This document shows, one piece after another, positions 32,229 to 41,015 of a DNA stretch of 64,000 bases (within the stretch, counting starts at the first letter, position 1; the number at the start of each line of letters is the position of its first letter). The notes under the pieces were generated by a model that ran no database searches, had not been told where the DNA came from, and worked only from the letters and a program-made list of their open reading frames with translations. The position numbers and the translations under genes were made by a program. The stretch is from NCBI GenBank assembly GCA_038325765.1, contig JBBQJI010000008.1, positions 77,268-141,267 of the forward strand, in the 5' to 3' direction. This DNA comes from Xiheibacterium sp038325765. Its GTDB lineage: Bacteria > Myxococcota_A > Polyangia > Nannocystales > Nannocystaceae.

Positions 32229-32951
32229 ATGAAATCAGCGTACGCGGTCCTCGGCGCGATCCTCACCCTGGCGGCGTGCGGCCAGACCGCCGCGCCCACC
32301 ACTGCGCAGGGCGAGAGTCCCGGTGCGGGAGACACGAAGGCCGCGGAGGCTGCGAAGCCCGGCGACACGAAGGCCGACACCGCGGCGCCGCCTGTCGCAT
32401 CAGGCGCGAAGGCCACCGTCGGCCAGCCGGCCCCCGACTTCACGTTGAACGACTCCGAGGGCGCGCCGTTCCAGCTCTCGGCGCACGCGGGCAAGCTCGT
32501 CGTGCTGGAGTGGTTCAACCCCGGATGCCCGTTCGTGCAGTATGCCCACGGGCAGGGCCCGCTCGAGGACATGGCGACGACCGAGACCGCGGCGGGCGTG
32601 GTGTGGGTCGCCATCAACTCCGGTGCCCCCGGCAAGCAGGGCGCCGGGGCCGACGCGAGTCGCGACGGCGCCAAGCAATTCGGTATGACCCACCCCGTGC
32701 TCGTCGACGAGAGCGGCGCGGTCGGCCACGCCTACGGTGCCGAGAAGACGCCGCACGTGTTCCTCGTCGATGCCACGGGCGTCCTCGTCTACGCTGGCGC
32801 GATCGACAACGCGCCGATCGGTGAGGTCGACGGCGAGGGCGCCTATGTCAACCATCTCGCGACGGCCCTCGCCGAGGTGCGGGCGCAGCGGGCGGTCGGA
32901 ATCCCCCAGACCAAGTCGTACGGATGCTCGGTCAAGTACGCGAAGGGGTGA
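32229..32951 (+). CDS. Redoxin-family lipoprotein (AhpC/TSA-like, single Cys)
   Basis: 240 aa. Lipoprotein signal (YAVLGAILTLAACG), a 40-residue Ala/Gly/Asp/Lys linker, then a thioredoxin-fold redoxin domain from ~60: VGQPAPDFTLNDSEG, LVVLEWFNPGCPFVQYAHG, and TPHVFLVDATGVLVYAGAID. The active site has one Cys (PGCPF) where thioredoxins have CxxC, as in one-Cys peroxiredoxin-like proteins. A late Cys (KSYGCSV) may be the resolving residue. Likely a periplasmic or outer-membrane thiol protein. It overlaps the sirtuin start by 4 nt. Confidence 0.82.
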   Translation: MKSAYAVLGAILTLAACGQTAAPTTAQGESPGAGDTKAAEAAKPGDTKADTAAPPVASGAKATVGQPAPDFTLNDSEGAPFQLSAHAGKLVVLEWFNPGCPFVQYAHGQGPLEDMATTETAAGVVWVAINSGAPGKQGAGADASRDGAKQFGMTHPVLVDESGAVGHAYGAEKTPHVFLVDATGVLVYAGAIDNAPIGEVDGEGAYVNHLATALAEVRAQRAVGIPQTKSYGCSVKYAKG

Positions 32952-33811
32952 GCGTCGAGGCCGCAGCCGAGGCCGCGATCGATGCGTTGGCATCGCTCGT
33001 CGATCGTCGGCGCACGGTCGTGCTCACCGGCGCTGGCATCTCCACCGAGTCCGGCATCCCGGATTATCGCGGTCCGGGCACGCGGGCGCGGGCCAAAGAT
33101 CCGATGCGCTTCGCCGAGTTCACGCGCAGCCCCGAGGGCCGCGCGCGCTACTGGTCGCGGGCGATGGTCGGCTGGCCCAAGTTCTGCGCCGCCGTCCCCA
33201 ACTCGGGCCATCTCGCCGTCGCCCGCATGCAGGCCGCGGGCGCCCTCGGTCCCCTCATCACGCAGAACGTCGACGGCCTGCACCAGCGCGCGGGTAGCGA
33301 AGGCGCGCTCGAGCTGCACGGATCCCTGCACACGGTGCGCTGCCTCGAGTGCGGCGGCTTCGAGGATCGCGCGGGCGTGCAGACGCGCCTGTGCGAACGC
33401 AACCCCGCCGCCCTCGCCAGCGCGGGGCGGATCCCCGAGCTGTTCGAAACCCGCCCCGACGGCGACGCTGAGCCCGCCGTGGAATCCCACGCAGACTTCG
33501 TCGTGCCCGAGTGCCTGCGTTGTGGCGGCGTGCTCAAGCCCGACGTCGTGTACTTCGGCGAGAACGTGCCGGGATGGCGCGTGCAGCAGGCGTATGCGTG
33601 GGTCGACGACGCCGAGGTGCTGCTCGTCGTCGGCAGCTCGCTCACCGTCTTCTCTGGCTATCGATTCATCCGCCGCGCGGCCGAACTCGGGCGGACGATC
33701 GCGATCGTGAATCTCGGCGAGACGCGCGGGGATCCGTACGCGACGCTGCGGGTAGATGCGCCGGCGGGCGCGGTGCTCACCGGCGTCGCGGCACGGCTGG
33801 GCGTGGGGTGA
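32948..33811 (+). CDS. Sirtuin-family NAD-dependent protein deacylase
   Basis: 287 aa from GTG 32948 (GTGA overlap with the redoxin stop; GAAGG upstream). ATG 32924 would add eight residues. Sir2 motifs: VLTGAGISTESGIPDYRGPG, ITQNVDGLHQRAG with the catalytic His in LELHGSLH, Zn-binding CLECGG and CLRCGG, then KPDVVYFGENVP and VVGSSLTVF. It removes acyl groups from lysine using NAD. A ~50-residue insertion sits between the two Zn pairs. Co-transcription with the redoxin lipoprotein suggests a stress context (inference). Confidence 0.92.
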   Translation: MSVEAAAEAAIDALASLVDRRRTVVLTGAGISTESGIPDYRGPGTRARAKDPMRFAEFTRSPEGRARYWSRAMVGWPKFCAAVPNSGHLAVARMQAAGALGPLITQNVDGLHQRAGSEGALELHGSLHTVRCLECGGFEDRAGVQTRLCERNPAALASAGRIPELFETRPDGDAEPAVESHADFVVPECLRCGGVLKPDVVYFGENVPGWRVQQAYAWVDDAEVLLVVGSSLTVFSGYRFIRRAAELGRTIAIVNLGETRGDPYATLRVDAPAGAVLTGVAARLGVG

Positions 33812-33836
33812 TCGCGGCGGGAACGCCCCGATCGCC

Positions 33837-34367
33837 TCACCCCGCCGGGTGGCAGGTGAAGCAGCCGACGCCGTTTGGGGTCTCGGGCGAGTACACCGGC
33901 GAGTCGAGCATCTCGGCCATCTTCGGGGTGACCTGCTCCATCATGAACTTGGTCACCTTCTCGTCGTACTCCATCGCGCCCTTGATCGGGTCGGCCTTGT
34001 CGAGGGCGTACATGCTCTCGTTGGGCATCTCGTAGCCGTTGTCCTTGCCCGACTTGCCGTGGCACGTCTCGCACTTGAAGGTGCCGAAGGTGGTGGCGTC
34101 GTGGGCCTGGAAGAGGGTCTTCATGCCTGGCAGCACGACGAGTCCCATGTACTCCTTGCGCTGCTTGTCGGTCTTGTCGGCCCACTCGACGCCGGGGGCG
34201 CCGGGCTCGGTGTCGCCGCCGCCGGCGGCGTCGCCCGCCGAGCCTCTGGTGCCGTCACCGGGGGAGCCAGCGGTGCCATCAGAGGGAGGTGTGGTGGGAG
34301 CACTGGACTTCTCGCAGGCCGAGAAGGCGAGGCCGGCGGCGCCGAGGAGCACGAAGATGGTACGCAT
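33837..34367 (-). CDS. Diheme c-type cytochrome lipoprotein
   Basis: 176 aa from ATG 34367. Lipobox FSAC (LLGAAGLAFSACE). A Gly/Ser/Asp/Pro linker (~20-60) precedes two heme sites, CETCH and CFTCH, the second six residues from the C-terminus. Between them is a Met-rich helix (EKVTKFMMEQVTPKMAEMLD) that could supply an axial Met. A photosynthesis- or respiration-type electron carrier anchored in a membrane is likely. It converges on the sirtuin gene. Confidence 0.8.
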   Translation of the reverse strand: MRTIFVLLGAAGLAFSACEKSSAPTTPPSDGTAGSPGDGTRGSAGDAAGGGDTEPGAPGVEWADKTDKQRKEYMGLVVLPGMKTLFQAHDATTFGTFKCETCHGKSGKDNGYEMPNESMYALDKADPIKGAMEYDEKVTKFMMEQVTPKMAEMLDSPVYSPETPNGVGCFTCHPAG

Positions 34368-34545
34368 GGGGAAATCTCGCGGGTAGGGGTTCGCTCCCAG
34401 CGTGCAAGCCACTGGGGGATGCGCCGTGGTTACGCCAAAGCCGACCGAAAGCGCAAGCCGCGGGCCAATGCGGCGGCCCGGCGCGCGAGGCGGCGGCCTG
34501 CGGTCCCTGCGTTCGAATCGTCGACGGGGTGTCATCATCGCCGGG

Positions 34546-35136
34546 ATGCCGACGCTCCGCTGGCCTGCACACCACCGCCGCCTGCTGCTCGGCCTCGGCG
34601 TGATCGCGACGGGGCCCGCCTGCGACGACGCCGAGCGGGTCGATGCCCTCGAGGCGCGCATCGCCGAGCTCGAGCGCCGCACCACCGACACCGCGAAGGC
34701 GATCGAGCCCCTCGCCGACGTGCCCAACGCTCTCGAGCACCAGCAGCGCGAGCTGGCCTTGATGCGCGACGGACAGGACGCCATGACGGCGCGCATCGCC
34801 GAACTCGACGCGGCGATCGCCACGCTTGCGGCGAAGCCGGACATGGCGGAGCCGATCGCGACCCAGAAGCACGCACCGGAGCTCGCCGGGGCGGACACCG
34901 AGCCCGTCCCGGTCGGCATCGCGGAGTGCGACGCATACCTCCGCAAGTACGTCGCGTGCATCCGCGACGAGATGCCCGCCGCGTCGCGGCCCGCGATGCT
35001 CGAGGCCATGGCCCGCACCGCGGAGGCCTGGCGCGACGCGGCGACCGGACCCGCACGCACGGCGCTCGCAGCGACCTGCACCGACGCCGACGCCGCCTCG
35101 CGCGAGGCGTTGACCTCGATGGGCTGCGTGTGGTGA
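34546..35136 (+). CDS. Coiled-coil lipoprotein, hypothetical
   Basis: 196 aa from ATG 34546. The N-terminus looks like a lipoprotein signal (RRLLLGLGVIATGPACDD). It is followed by ~75 residues of coiled coil (RVDALEARIAELERRTTDTA; MTARIAELDAAIATLAAK). The C-terminal domain has three to four Cys (AECDAYLRKYVACIRDEMP; LAATCTDADAAS; MGCVW). Its stop overlaps the start of the MNIO pseudogene (GTGA), so both were once one operon. Function unknown. The 178 bp upstream have no recognisable element. Confidence 0.7.
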   Translation: MPTLRWPAHHRRLLLGLGVIATGPACDDAERVDALEARIAELERRTTDTAKAIEPLADVPNALEHQQRELALMRDGQDAMTARIAELDAAIATLAAKPDMAEPIATQKHAPELAGADTEPVPVGIAECDAYLRKYVACIRDEMPAASRPAMLEAMARTAEAWRDAATGPARTALAATCTDADAASREALTSMGCVW

Positions 35137-35475
35137 TCCACCTCGGCCGCGGCGTGGGCCTGCGGGTGCCCCACTTCTGGCGGGCGCTGGACGACGGCCT
35201 CGACGTCGACTTCGTCGAGGCGATCAGCGAGAACTTCTTCGGCGGCGGCGCCCGGCCGATGGCGGTGCTCGAGCGGCTGCGCCGGGACATGCCCGTGGTG
35301 TTGCACGGCGTGTCGCTGGCGGTCGGCTCGACGGCGCCGCAGCACCCCGACCACCTGCGGCGGCTGAAGGCGGTGTGCGACGATCTGCGAGGACGTCGAC
35401 GCCGAGACCGCCGCCGCGTGGCTCGCACGGTGGATCGCCCAGGGCCTGCTCGCTCGCTGGCGCGGCGAGACGCCC
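35133..35475 (+). pseudogene. Truncated MNIO (DUF692) oxidase gene
   Basis: The first ~83 codons match the start of MNIO/DUF692 TIM-barrel iron enzymes: GVGLRVPHFWRALDDG, DFVEAISENFFGGG, VVLHGVSLAVGSTAPQHP. MNIO proteins are about 280 aa and modify Cys in small peptides. Around 35383 the homology stops. A different frame then reads CEDVDAETAAAWLARWIAQG and LLARW up to the hemC end, which looks like the C-terminal tail of a larger protein. An internal deletion with a frame change explains this. The iron ligands beyond the first His are lost, so the gene is dead. Confidence 0.65.
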
Positions 35476-36402
35476 TCAGTGCCGCGCGGCGTCGAGCACC
35501 ACGTCGGCGCCCATCTCGAGCAGCGTCTGGCCCACCTGGGCGCCGAGCTCGGCCGCGTCCGTGATCGGGCCGAGCTCGCTGGCGCGGAAGTAGGGCCGAC
35601 CGCCGTCGCCGATCACCATGCCGGTGACCTGCAGCTCGCCGTTGCCCGTGGGCTCGGCGAAGCAGCCCATCGGCACGGTGCAGCCGGCCTTCAGCCGGCG
35701 CAGGAAGCCGCGCTCGGCGGCGGCGCGGGCGGCAGTGGGCCCGTGGTCGAGCACGGCGAGCAGCGCCATCGTCTCTTCGTCGTCGGCGCGGCACTGCAGC
35801 GCGAGGATCCCCTGTGTGGGCGATGGACAGAAGCGTTCGGTCGGGATCCACTCCGTGATGCGATCGGCGAGCCCGAGCCGCACGAGCCCCGCCGCGGCGA
35901 GGATCACCGCATCGAGCTCGCCCTGCTCGACCTTGCGCAGTCGCGTGGGCACGTTGCCGCGCAGCGGCATCACGGCGATGCCGGGGTTCTCGCGGGCACA
36001 CAGCGCGGCGCGGCGCAGGCTGCCGGTGCCCACGCGGGTGCCGGCGGGAAGCTCGGCGAGCCCGACGCCCGGCGGACCGATCAGCACGTCGCGTGGATCC
36101 ACGCGCTCGGGCGTCGCGGCCACGACGAGCTCGGGGATCATCTCGGCGGGGAGATCCTTCATGCTGTGGACCGCGAGCTCGGCCTCGCCCGCGAGCAGGC
36201 GCTCTTCGATCCCCTTCACGAACAGGCCCTTGCCACCGATCTCGTGCAACGGACGGTCCTGGATGCGATCGCCGTCGGTGGTGACGATCAGCAGCTCGAC
36301 CGCCAGGCCCGGGTGCGCGGCGCACAGCGCATCGCGGATGTGGTTGGCCTGCCACAGCGCGAGCTCCGAGCCGCGCGAGGCGATGCGAATTGTCGTGGTC
36401 AT
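35476..36402 (-). CDS. hemC: Porphobilinogen deaminase (hydroxymethylbilane synthase)
   Basis: 308 aa. Family motifs: RIASRGSELALWQANHIRDA, DRIQDRPLHEIGGKGLFVK, the AVHSMKDLP signature and VGTGSLRR. The dipyrromethane-cofactor Cys lies in LKAGCTVPMG. It condenses four porphobilinogens into hydroxymethylbilane for heme. The start overlaps the hemA stop by 4 nt (ATGA), so the hemX-like, hemA and hemC genes form one operon read on the minus strand. Confidence 0.95.
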   Translation of the reverse strand: MTTTIRIASRGSELALWQANHIRDALCAAHPGLAVELLIVTTDGDRIQDRPLHEIGGKGLFVKGIEERLLAGEAELAVHSMKDLPAEMIPELVVAATPERVDPRDVLIGPPGVGLAELPAGTRVGTGSLRRAALCARENPGIAVMPLRGNVPTRLRKVEQGELDAVILAAAGLVRLGLADRITEWIPTERFCPSPTQGILALQCRADDEETMALLAVLDHGPTAARAAAERGFLRRLKAGCTVPMGCFAEPTGNGELQVTGMVIGDGGRPYFRASELGPITDAAELGAQVGQTLLEMGADVVLDAARH

Positions 36403-37811
36403 CCTGTTCCTTCGCGGATTGGCGCGCTCATCGGAGCGAGCACAGCGGTGCTCGGAGCGAGCGCGGCGGCGGCTGTCGCATCCTCCGGGGTCGCCTGGGG
36501 GATGCGCGCCTCGGGGGGCGCGCGACGATCGCCCGCCCGCGGCCCGAGCTCGAAGAGGGCCGCGAGCGCCTCGGCCAACATCGCCGTCGGGATCACGGCG
36601 TGCTCGTGGGCGTTGCGCAGGTTCGACATCGGCCGGTGCAGCAGCTTCTGCATGATCGCGCGACCCATCTGCTCGATGGCGGCGCGCTGCTCGGGACCGA
36701 CGGCGCCGAGCTTGCGGACCAACCGCTCGAGCTCGGCGTCGACGACATCGCGACCGAACGCCTGCAGCTCGCCGAGCAGCGGACCGACCGCCCGCGTGCG
36801 CATCCACTGCACGAAGCTGCCGACCTCCTCGTCGACCATGGCCCCGGCGCGATCGGCCTCGCCACGACGTGTGCGCAGGTTCTCGTGGACGATCTCCTGC
36901 AGATCGTCGACGTTGTAGAGGTAGACGTTGGGCAGCTCGGTGACGTCGGAATCGACGTCGCGCGGCACGGCGATGTCGACGAGGAACAGCGGCCGGCCGC
37001 GGCGCGAGCGGATGACCGGCTTGAGCAAAGCCCGGTCGATCACCGGGTGCGGCGCGCCGGTGCTGGCGATGACGATGTCGGCGCGGGCGAGCTGGGCGGC
37101 GAGGCGCTCCCACGGCTCGTAGTGGCCGCCGACCTTGTCGGCGAGCGCCACACCGCGGGGCGCCGAGCGGTTGACCACCGCGATCTCGGCGACACCGCCC
37201 GTGCGCAGGTGCACGGCCGCACCCTCGGCCATCTCGCCGGCCCCGACCACCAGCGCCATGCAGCCGCCGAGTTCGCCGAAGATGCTGCGCGCCAACTCCA
37301 CCGCCACCGATGACACGTTGGCCGCGCCACGGGCGATCTCGGTCTCGGTGCGCACGCGTTTGGCGGTCTTGAACGCCAGGCTCAGACAGCGATCGAGCAC
37401 CGGTCCCACCGTGCCGCTGTCGCGGGCGCGGTCGAACGCATCCTTCACCTGCCCCAGGATCTGCGATTCGCCGACCACCAGGCTCTCGAGGCTCGAGGTG
37501 ACGCGGAAGATGTGCCGCGCCGCGTCGCTGGCGGCACGCACGAACACGTGGTCGACGATCGCCTCGCCGTCGGCGCGCTGCAGCTCGGCCAGCGCTGGCA
37601 GCACGCGCTCGGGCGCGAACACTCCGCCAGCGACGCCATAGATCTCGACGCGGTTGCAGGTCGACACCAGCATCGCCTCGGACAGCCCCGCACGTTCACG
37701 CAACCCGGCCAAGATGCGGGCGTGGTCGTCGTCGGCCACCGCGAACTGCTCGCGCAGCTCGACGGGCGCGCTGCGGTGGTCGACACCGATGGCGTACAGC
37801 TCACCGCTCAT
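36399..37811 (-). CDS. hemA: Glutamyl-tRNA reductase
   Basis: 470 aa. Catalytic Cys in STCNRVEIYG, GESQILGQVKDAFD, the NADPH loop VVGAGEMAEGAAVHL, and LFLVDIAVPRDVD. First committed step of C5 heme synthesis (Glu-tRNA to glutamate semialdehyde). The C-terminal dimerisation helix is followed by a ~40-residue Ala/Pro tail not seen in shorter homologues. It overlaps hemC downstream and the hemX-like gene upstream, each by 4 nt, so the operon is tightly coupled. Confidence 0.95.
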   Translation of the reverse strand: MSGELYAIGVDHRSAPVELREQFAVADDDHARILAGLRERAGLSEAMLVSTCNRVEIYGVAGGVFAPERVLPALAELQRADGEAIVDHVFVRAASDAARHIFRVTSSLESLVVGESQILGQVKDAFDRARDSGTVGPVLDRCLSLAFKTAKRVRTETEIARGAANVSSVAVELARSIFGELGGCMALVVGAGEMAEGAAVHLRTGGVAEIAVVNRSAPRGVALADKVGGHYEPWERLAAQLARADIVIASTGAPHPVIDRALLKPVIRSRRGRPLFLVDIAVPRDVDSDVTELPNVYLYNVDDLQEIVHENLRTRRGEADRAGAMVDEEVGSFVQWMRTRAVGPLLGELQAFGRDVVDAELERLVRKLGAVGPEQRAAIEQMGRAIMQKLLHRPMSNLRNAHEHAVIPTAMLAEALAALFELGPRAGDRRAPPEARIPQATPEDATAAAALAPSTAVLAPMSAPIREGTG

Positions 37812-38611
37812 CCGCGCACCCCATAGGAGATGACGATCAACAGCACCGCGAGGAACGCCGAGATCGTCAGCCACGCCGATCGCCGCCCCCGCGATCCCCA
37901 CGCCGCGCGGGTGACGAGCAGCGCGACTGACGCGCCCCAGGCGATGGCCGCGGCGACGATCTCGAACACCCGCCCGCGCAGCATGTGCGGACCGCCGGCC
38001 TGAAGGATCCACAACACGCCGGTCACGATCGCCAACGTGAAGATCGGCGTCACCAGCAGCACCAGGCGGTGGTGCAGGCGATCGAGGCCGGTCAGCGACA
38101 TCGTCGGGGTGCCGGGTCGGAATTTCTTGCGCCGCAGGCGACGCTCGGTGACGAGGTACAGTCCCGCGACCGCGGCCGCGAGCGTGAAGCCGGCCAGACC
38201 CGCCGACGCGAAGCCGACGTGCGCGCTGGCGATGGCGCCACCGGTGGGCAACGTCTTCGCGTTCACGCTCGAGAACACGACGCCGAGGGCGAGGCCGCCC
38301 AGGCCGAACGGCGCGACGATGGTGCCGATCGCATCGAGTGGCCGCGCGCGGGACAGCGCAAGGTAGCCGAAGCTCGTGACGAGCGCGCCGAAGCTCGTCG
38401 CGAGGAAGATGTTCTTGAGCGGATGATCCCCGTCCACGCACTGCAGGCCGATGAGCAGCAGGTGCGCCACCGTGCCCGCGATCAGCAACGGCCGGGCGCG
38501 GCGCCGGATCGCCGGCAGCTGGCCGTCGCGCGGCTCGCCGGTGTCCGCCCCGTAGGCGAACGAGGCCGCGCCATAGGCGAGCGCGGCGAGCAGGAACAGC
38601 AGCAGGATCAT
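37808..38611 (-). CDS. HemX/CcsA-like membrane protein
   Basis: 267 aa with about eight membrane helices (ILLLFLLAALAYGAASFAYG; LLIAGTVAHLLLIGLQCVD; IVAPFGLGGLALGVVFS; TLAAAVAGLYLVTERRLRRK; LVLLVTPIFTLAIVTGVLWI). Its helix pattern, His near helices 2 and 4 (AHLLL; SAHVGFAS) and position directly before hemA are those of HemX, a CcsA/ResC relative. The tryptophan-rich WWD heme loop of true CcsA is absent. HemX is thought to modulate GluTR level. ATG 38611. Confidence 0.8.
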   Translation of the reverse strand: MILLLFLLAALAYGAASFAYGADTGEPRDGQLPAIRRRARPLLIAGTVAHLLLIGLQCVDGDHPLKNIFLATSFGALVTSFGYLALSRARPLDAIGTIVAPFGLGGLALGVVFSSVNAKTLPTGGAIASAHVGFASAGLAGFTLAAAVAGLYLVTERRLRRKKFRPGTPTMSLTGLDRLHHRLVLLVTPIFTLAIVTGVLWILQAGGPHMLRGRVFEIVAAAIAWGASVALLVTRAAWGSRGRRSAWLTISAFLAVLLIVISYGVRG

Positions 38612-38671
38612 GGCGTGGCGCAACTGTGCCCGATTGCGGTGCACGCCGCAGCCGGCGCGCCGCACGGACTG

Positions 38672-39052
38672 CTATCCCGACTGCAGCGCCACCAGCGTAC
38701 CGACCAGCCGCCGCCAGGCCTGCGCGTCGAACATCGCCTCGACGCCGCCCTCGCCGACCGGGATCGCGAGGAACCCCGGACGGGCTGAGTAGGCGCACTC
38801 ACCCAGGATCACGGACGTGTCGTAGAGTTCAGCCCCCATGTTCGTGAGCTCCTGCCCTGATCGCACGGTGCCCACGAGGCCGTGCGGATCCACGTCGTGG
38901 CCGTCGATGCGCTCGACGTGCACCGCCGGGCTCAAGTACAGCGAAACCGGCCCGGCCTCGCCCGGAAGGCGCAACAGGTCGCCATCGAGGCGGGTGCGCC
39001 CGCTGGTGATCCACGCATCGACGAGGGTCTGTGAAACGAAAATCCTCGGCAT
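38672..39052 (-). CDS. Conserved-looking hypothetical (IFVSQ...GAELYDTSVILGE)
   Basis: 126 aa from ATG 39052, soluble and all alpha/beta. Features: IFVSQTLVDAWITSGRTRLD, a strand pair VSLYLSPAVHVERIDG, LVGTVRSGQEL, then GAELYDTSVILGECAYSARP. No signal peptide, Cys pair or known motif. I recall similar small proteins in myxobacteria but cannot name a function. It lies 60 nt upstream of, and on the same strand as, the hem operon and could be its first gene. It is divergent from thioredoxin. Confidence 0.65.
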   Translation of the reverse strand: MPRIFVSQTLVDAWITSGRTRLDGDLLRLPGEAGPVSLYLSPAVHVERIDGHDVDPHGLVGTVRSGQELTNMGAELYDTSVILGECAYSARPGFLAIPVGEGGVEAMFDAQAWRRLVGTLVALQSG

Positions 39053-39247
39053 GCCGTTGTGCTCGGTACGGAAGCAGCGCGATCGAGATCGTGTGCGAAG
39101 ACGGCGCGTCCCAGTGCGCTCGCACCGCCCGTGTGTGAAGATAGTCCCGGCTTCCAGCCGCGTCCACAGCTTGCACCCACTCGGCCCAAGCCCCATGCTT
39201 CCGGGCCTCAACGGCGCCTAGACAGCGCCGCGCGAAGGGAATCCCCA

Positions 39248-39580
39248 ATGTCGGAATCCATCAATCAGGTCACCGATGCGAGCTTCAAGAGCGACGTCAT
39301 CGACTGCGAAGTCCCGGTCCTCGTCGACTTCTGGGCCGTCTGGTGCGGCCCCTGTCGCGCGATCGCCCCGCATCTCGAGTCGCTCGCGGGCGAGCTCGGC
39401 GAGAAGGTCCGCATCGTCAAACTGAACGTCGACGACAACCAGCAGACCGCCACCAACTTCCAGATCCGCTCGATCCCCACCCTGCTCATGTTCAAGGGCG
39501 GTAAGGTCGTCGATCAGCTGGTGGGCAACCCCGGCAGCAAGGCCAAGCTCGCCGAGTTCATCTCGCGTCACGTCTCGTAG
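39248..39580 (+). CDS. trxA: Thioredoxin
   Basis: 110 aa. Classic thioredoxin: VLVDFWAVWCGPCRAIAP active site, the cis-Pro in SIPTLLMFKGG, and a C-terminal helix. ATG 39248 is preceded by GCGAAGGGAA. Cytoplasmic protein-disulfide reductase. A perfect 8-bp GC hairpin after the stop serves as a bidirectional terminator between it and the convergent gene. Confidence 0.95.
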   Translation: MSESINQVTDASFKSDVIDCEVPVLVDFWAVWCGPCRAIAPHLESLAGELGEKVRIVKLNVDDNQQTATNFQIRSIPTLLMFKGGKVVDQLVGNPGSKAKLAEFISRHVS

Positions 39581-39592
39581 CCGGTTCGCCGT

Positions 39593-39615
39593 GGCCCCCC
39601 GAACCGCGGGGGGCC
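39593..39615. terminator. Bidirectional hairpin terminator
   Basis: GGCCCCCC (39593-39600) pairs with GGGGGGCC (39608-39615) around a 7-nt loop, between convergent trxA and the minus-strand gene. Neither side has a long T-tract. Confidence 0.6.
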
Positions 39616-39651
39616 GACTCCGCATCGAGAAGGAGACAGGCTGCGGCGGGC

Positions 39652-40929
39652 CTAGAACTTCAGGCCCATGCCCATGCCGCCGCCCTGCTTCGACACCATC
39701 GGCGCGATGCGGATGGTCTTGCTGATGGCACGCAGCCCCTTCTCCTGCTTGATGTAGTTCTTCGCGTCGGCGCGATCCTGGAAGATGATGATCGTCAGCA
39801 CACCCGCCAGCAGCGCGGTGCTGCCGAGCAGCACGTCGCCGATGAGCGCGCGGCTGCGGACCACCGAGCCGGTGCGGCTGATCTCGGTCGCGAGCGCGTC
39901 GTAGTTCTGGGTGCCGTTGGTCGCGAAGTTGGGATCGCGCCGGGGATCGCCACCGACCTCGTCGAGGTAGCCGTCGAGCGCGTCGACCGAGTCGTTGTAC
40001 GGGCCCCGGGCCGCCAGCGCCGCGCTGTACAACGCGATGGTGCCGACGCCCGCGCCGATCGTGAGGCCCATCGCCACCCAGGCGCGCGGCTGCCAGTACC
40101 CCCAAAACGGACCGCGCTTGCAGCTCGGCCGGAGATCCTTGGGATCGTCCCGAGTCTTGCGCTTGTTGCGGGGGCCCGTGCGACAGAAATCCTTGAAATC
40201 CGCCTCGAGATCGACCGGGATGTTCTCGGTATCGATCTCGATGCCCGCCGACGCCGCCTTGGCCGCCGCCTGCTCGGCGTCGGTGATCTCCTTGGCCTCG
40301 GCCTCGATCTCTTCTTGGGTCTTGTCGGGCTCGTCGAGTTGGGCGACGAGCTTCTGCTCGTCCGCGGTCATCGGCGCAGGCGGCGTGAGGTACTCGTCGA
40401 GGGCGGTGGCCAGGGTCGGCGGCAGCACCACCGGACCGATGAGGTCGCCCTCGGTCAGCGTGACGTCGAAGCTGCGGACCATCGCCTTTTTGCCGATGTC
40501 GTAGACGACGATCGCGGCGCGGTTGGGCGTGCCGGCGATGTAGCTGCCATGAATGATGTAGTCGGCGGCGGTCTTGGGGTTGCTGTTCAACCACTTGCCG
40601 ACCGCATCCAGGCACTCGAGGCTCGTCGCCTCGCCCTTGCACTTCACCTTCGCGGCCGCAGCGGCGAGATCGAGCGCGACCGACTTCAGCGACCAGCCCT
40701 TCTCCTCGAGCGTGCTCTGGATGCCGGTGCGCAGATCGATCGTAGACGCGCCCGAGAACCGCATCAACGCGATGGTGCGGCCGTCGGTCGCCGGCGCCGT
40801 GGCGGCGGCCTTCGCCGGCGCCGCGTGGGCGGTGGCGACGATCCAGGGTTGAACCGGCAGGCAGAGGCCGAGCGCGATCGAGAAGACGCCAGCGCGCGTG
40901 AGGACGGAGGACTTGGTCGCGGTGATCAT
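39652..40929 (-). CDS. Secreted/membrane hypothetical protein
   Basis: 425 aa. Sec-type signal peptide cleaving after AHA (VFSIALGLCLPVQPWIVATA). Domain 1 (~50-200) is an alpha/beta region resembling a TolB-like or GldH-like sensor (TIALMRFSGASTIDLRTGIQ; AADYIIHGSYIAGTPNRAAI; VVYDIGKKAMVRSF). An acidic helical stretch (~215-260), a small Cys-containing loop and then two membrane helices (RAWVAMGLTIGAGVGTIALY; ALIGDVLLGSTALLAGVLTI) follow. Function unknown; typical of myxobacterial envelope proteins. Start ATG 40929. Confidence 0.7.
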   Translation of the reverse strand: MITATKSSVLTRAGVFSIALGLCLPVQPWIVATAHAAPAKAAATAPATDGRTIALMRFSGASTIDLRTGIQSTLEEKGWSLKSVALDLAAAAAKVKCKGEATSLECLDAVGKWLNSNPKTAADYIIHGSYIAGTPNRAAIVVYDIGKKAMVRSFDVTLTEGDLIGPVVLPPTLATALDEYLTPPAPMTADEQKLVAQLDEPDKTQEEIEAEAKEITDAEQAAAKAASAGIEIDTENIPVDLEADFKDFCRTGPRNKRKTRDDPKDLRPSCKRGPFWGYWQPRAWVAMGLTIGAGVGTIALYSAALAARGPYNDSVDALDGYLDEVGGDPRRDPNFATNGTQNYDALATEISRTGSVVRSRALIGDVLLGSTALLAGVLTIIIFQDRADAKNYIKQEKGLRAISKTIRIAPMVSKQGGGMGMGLKF

Positions 40930-41015
40930 GAGCGGAAGCAGCAGTTGCGATGTCGGCCGAGTCGGTGGCCCGGGGGCTTCGGGCTGCGGCATGGTAGCCT
41001 CCGCGGTTTGCTGGC

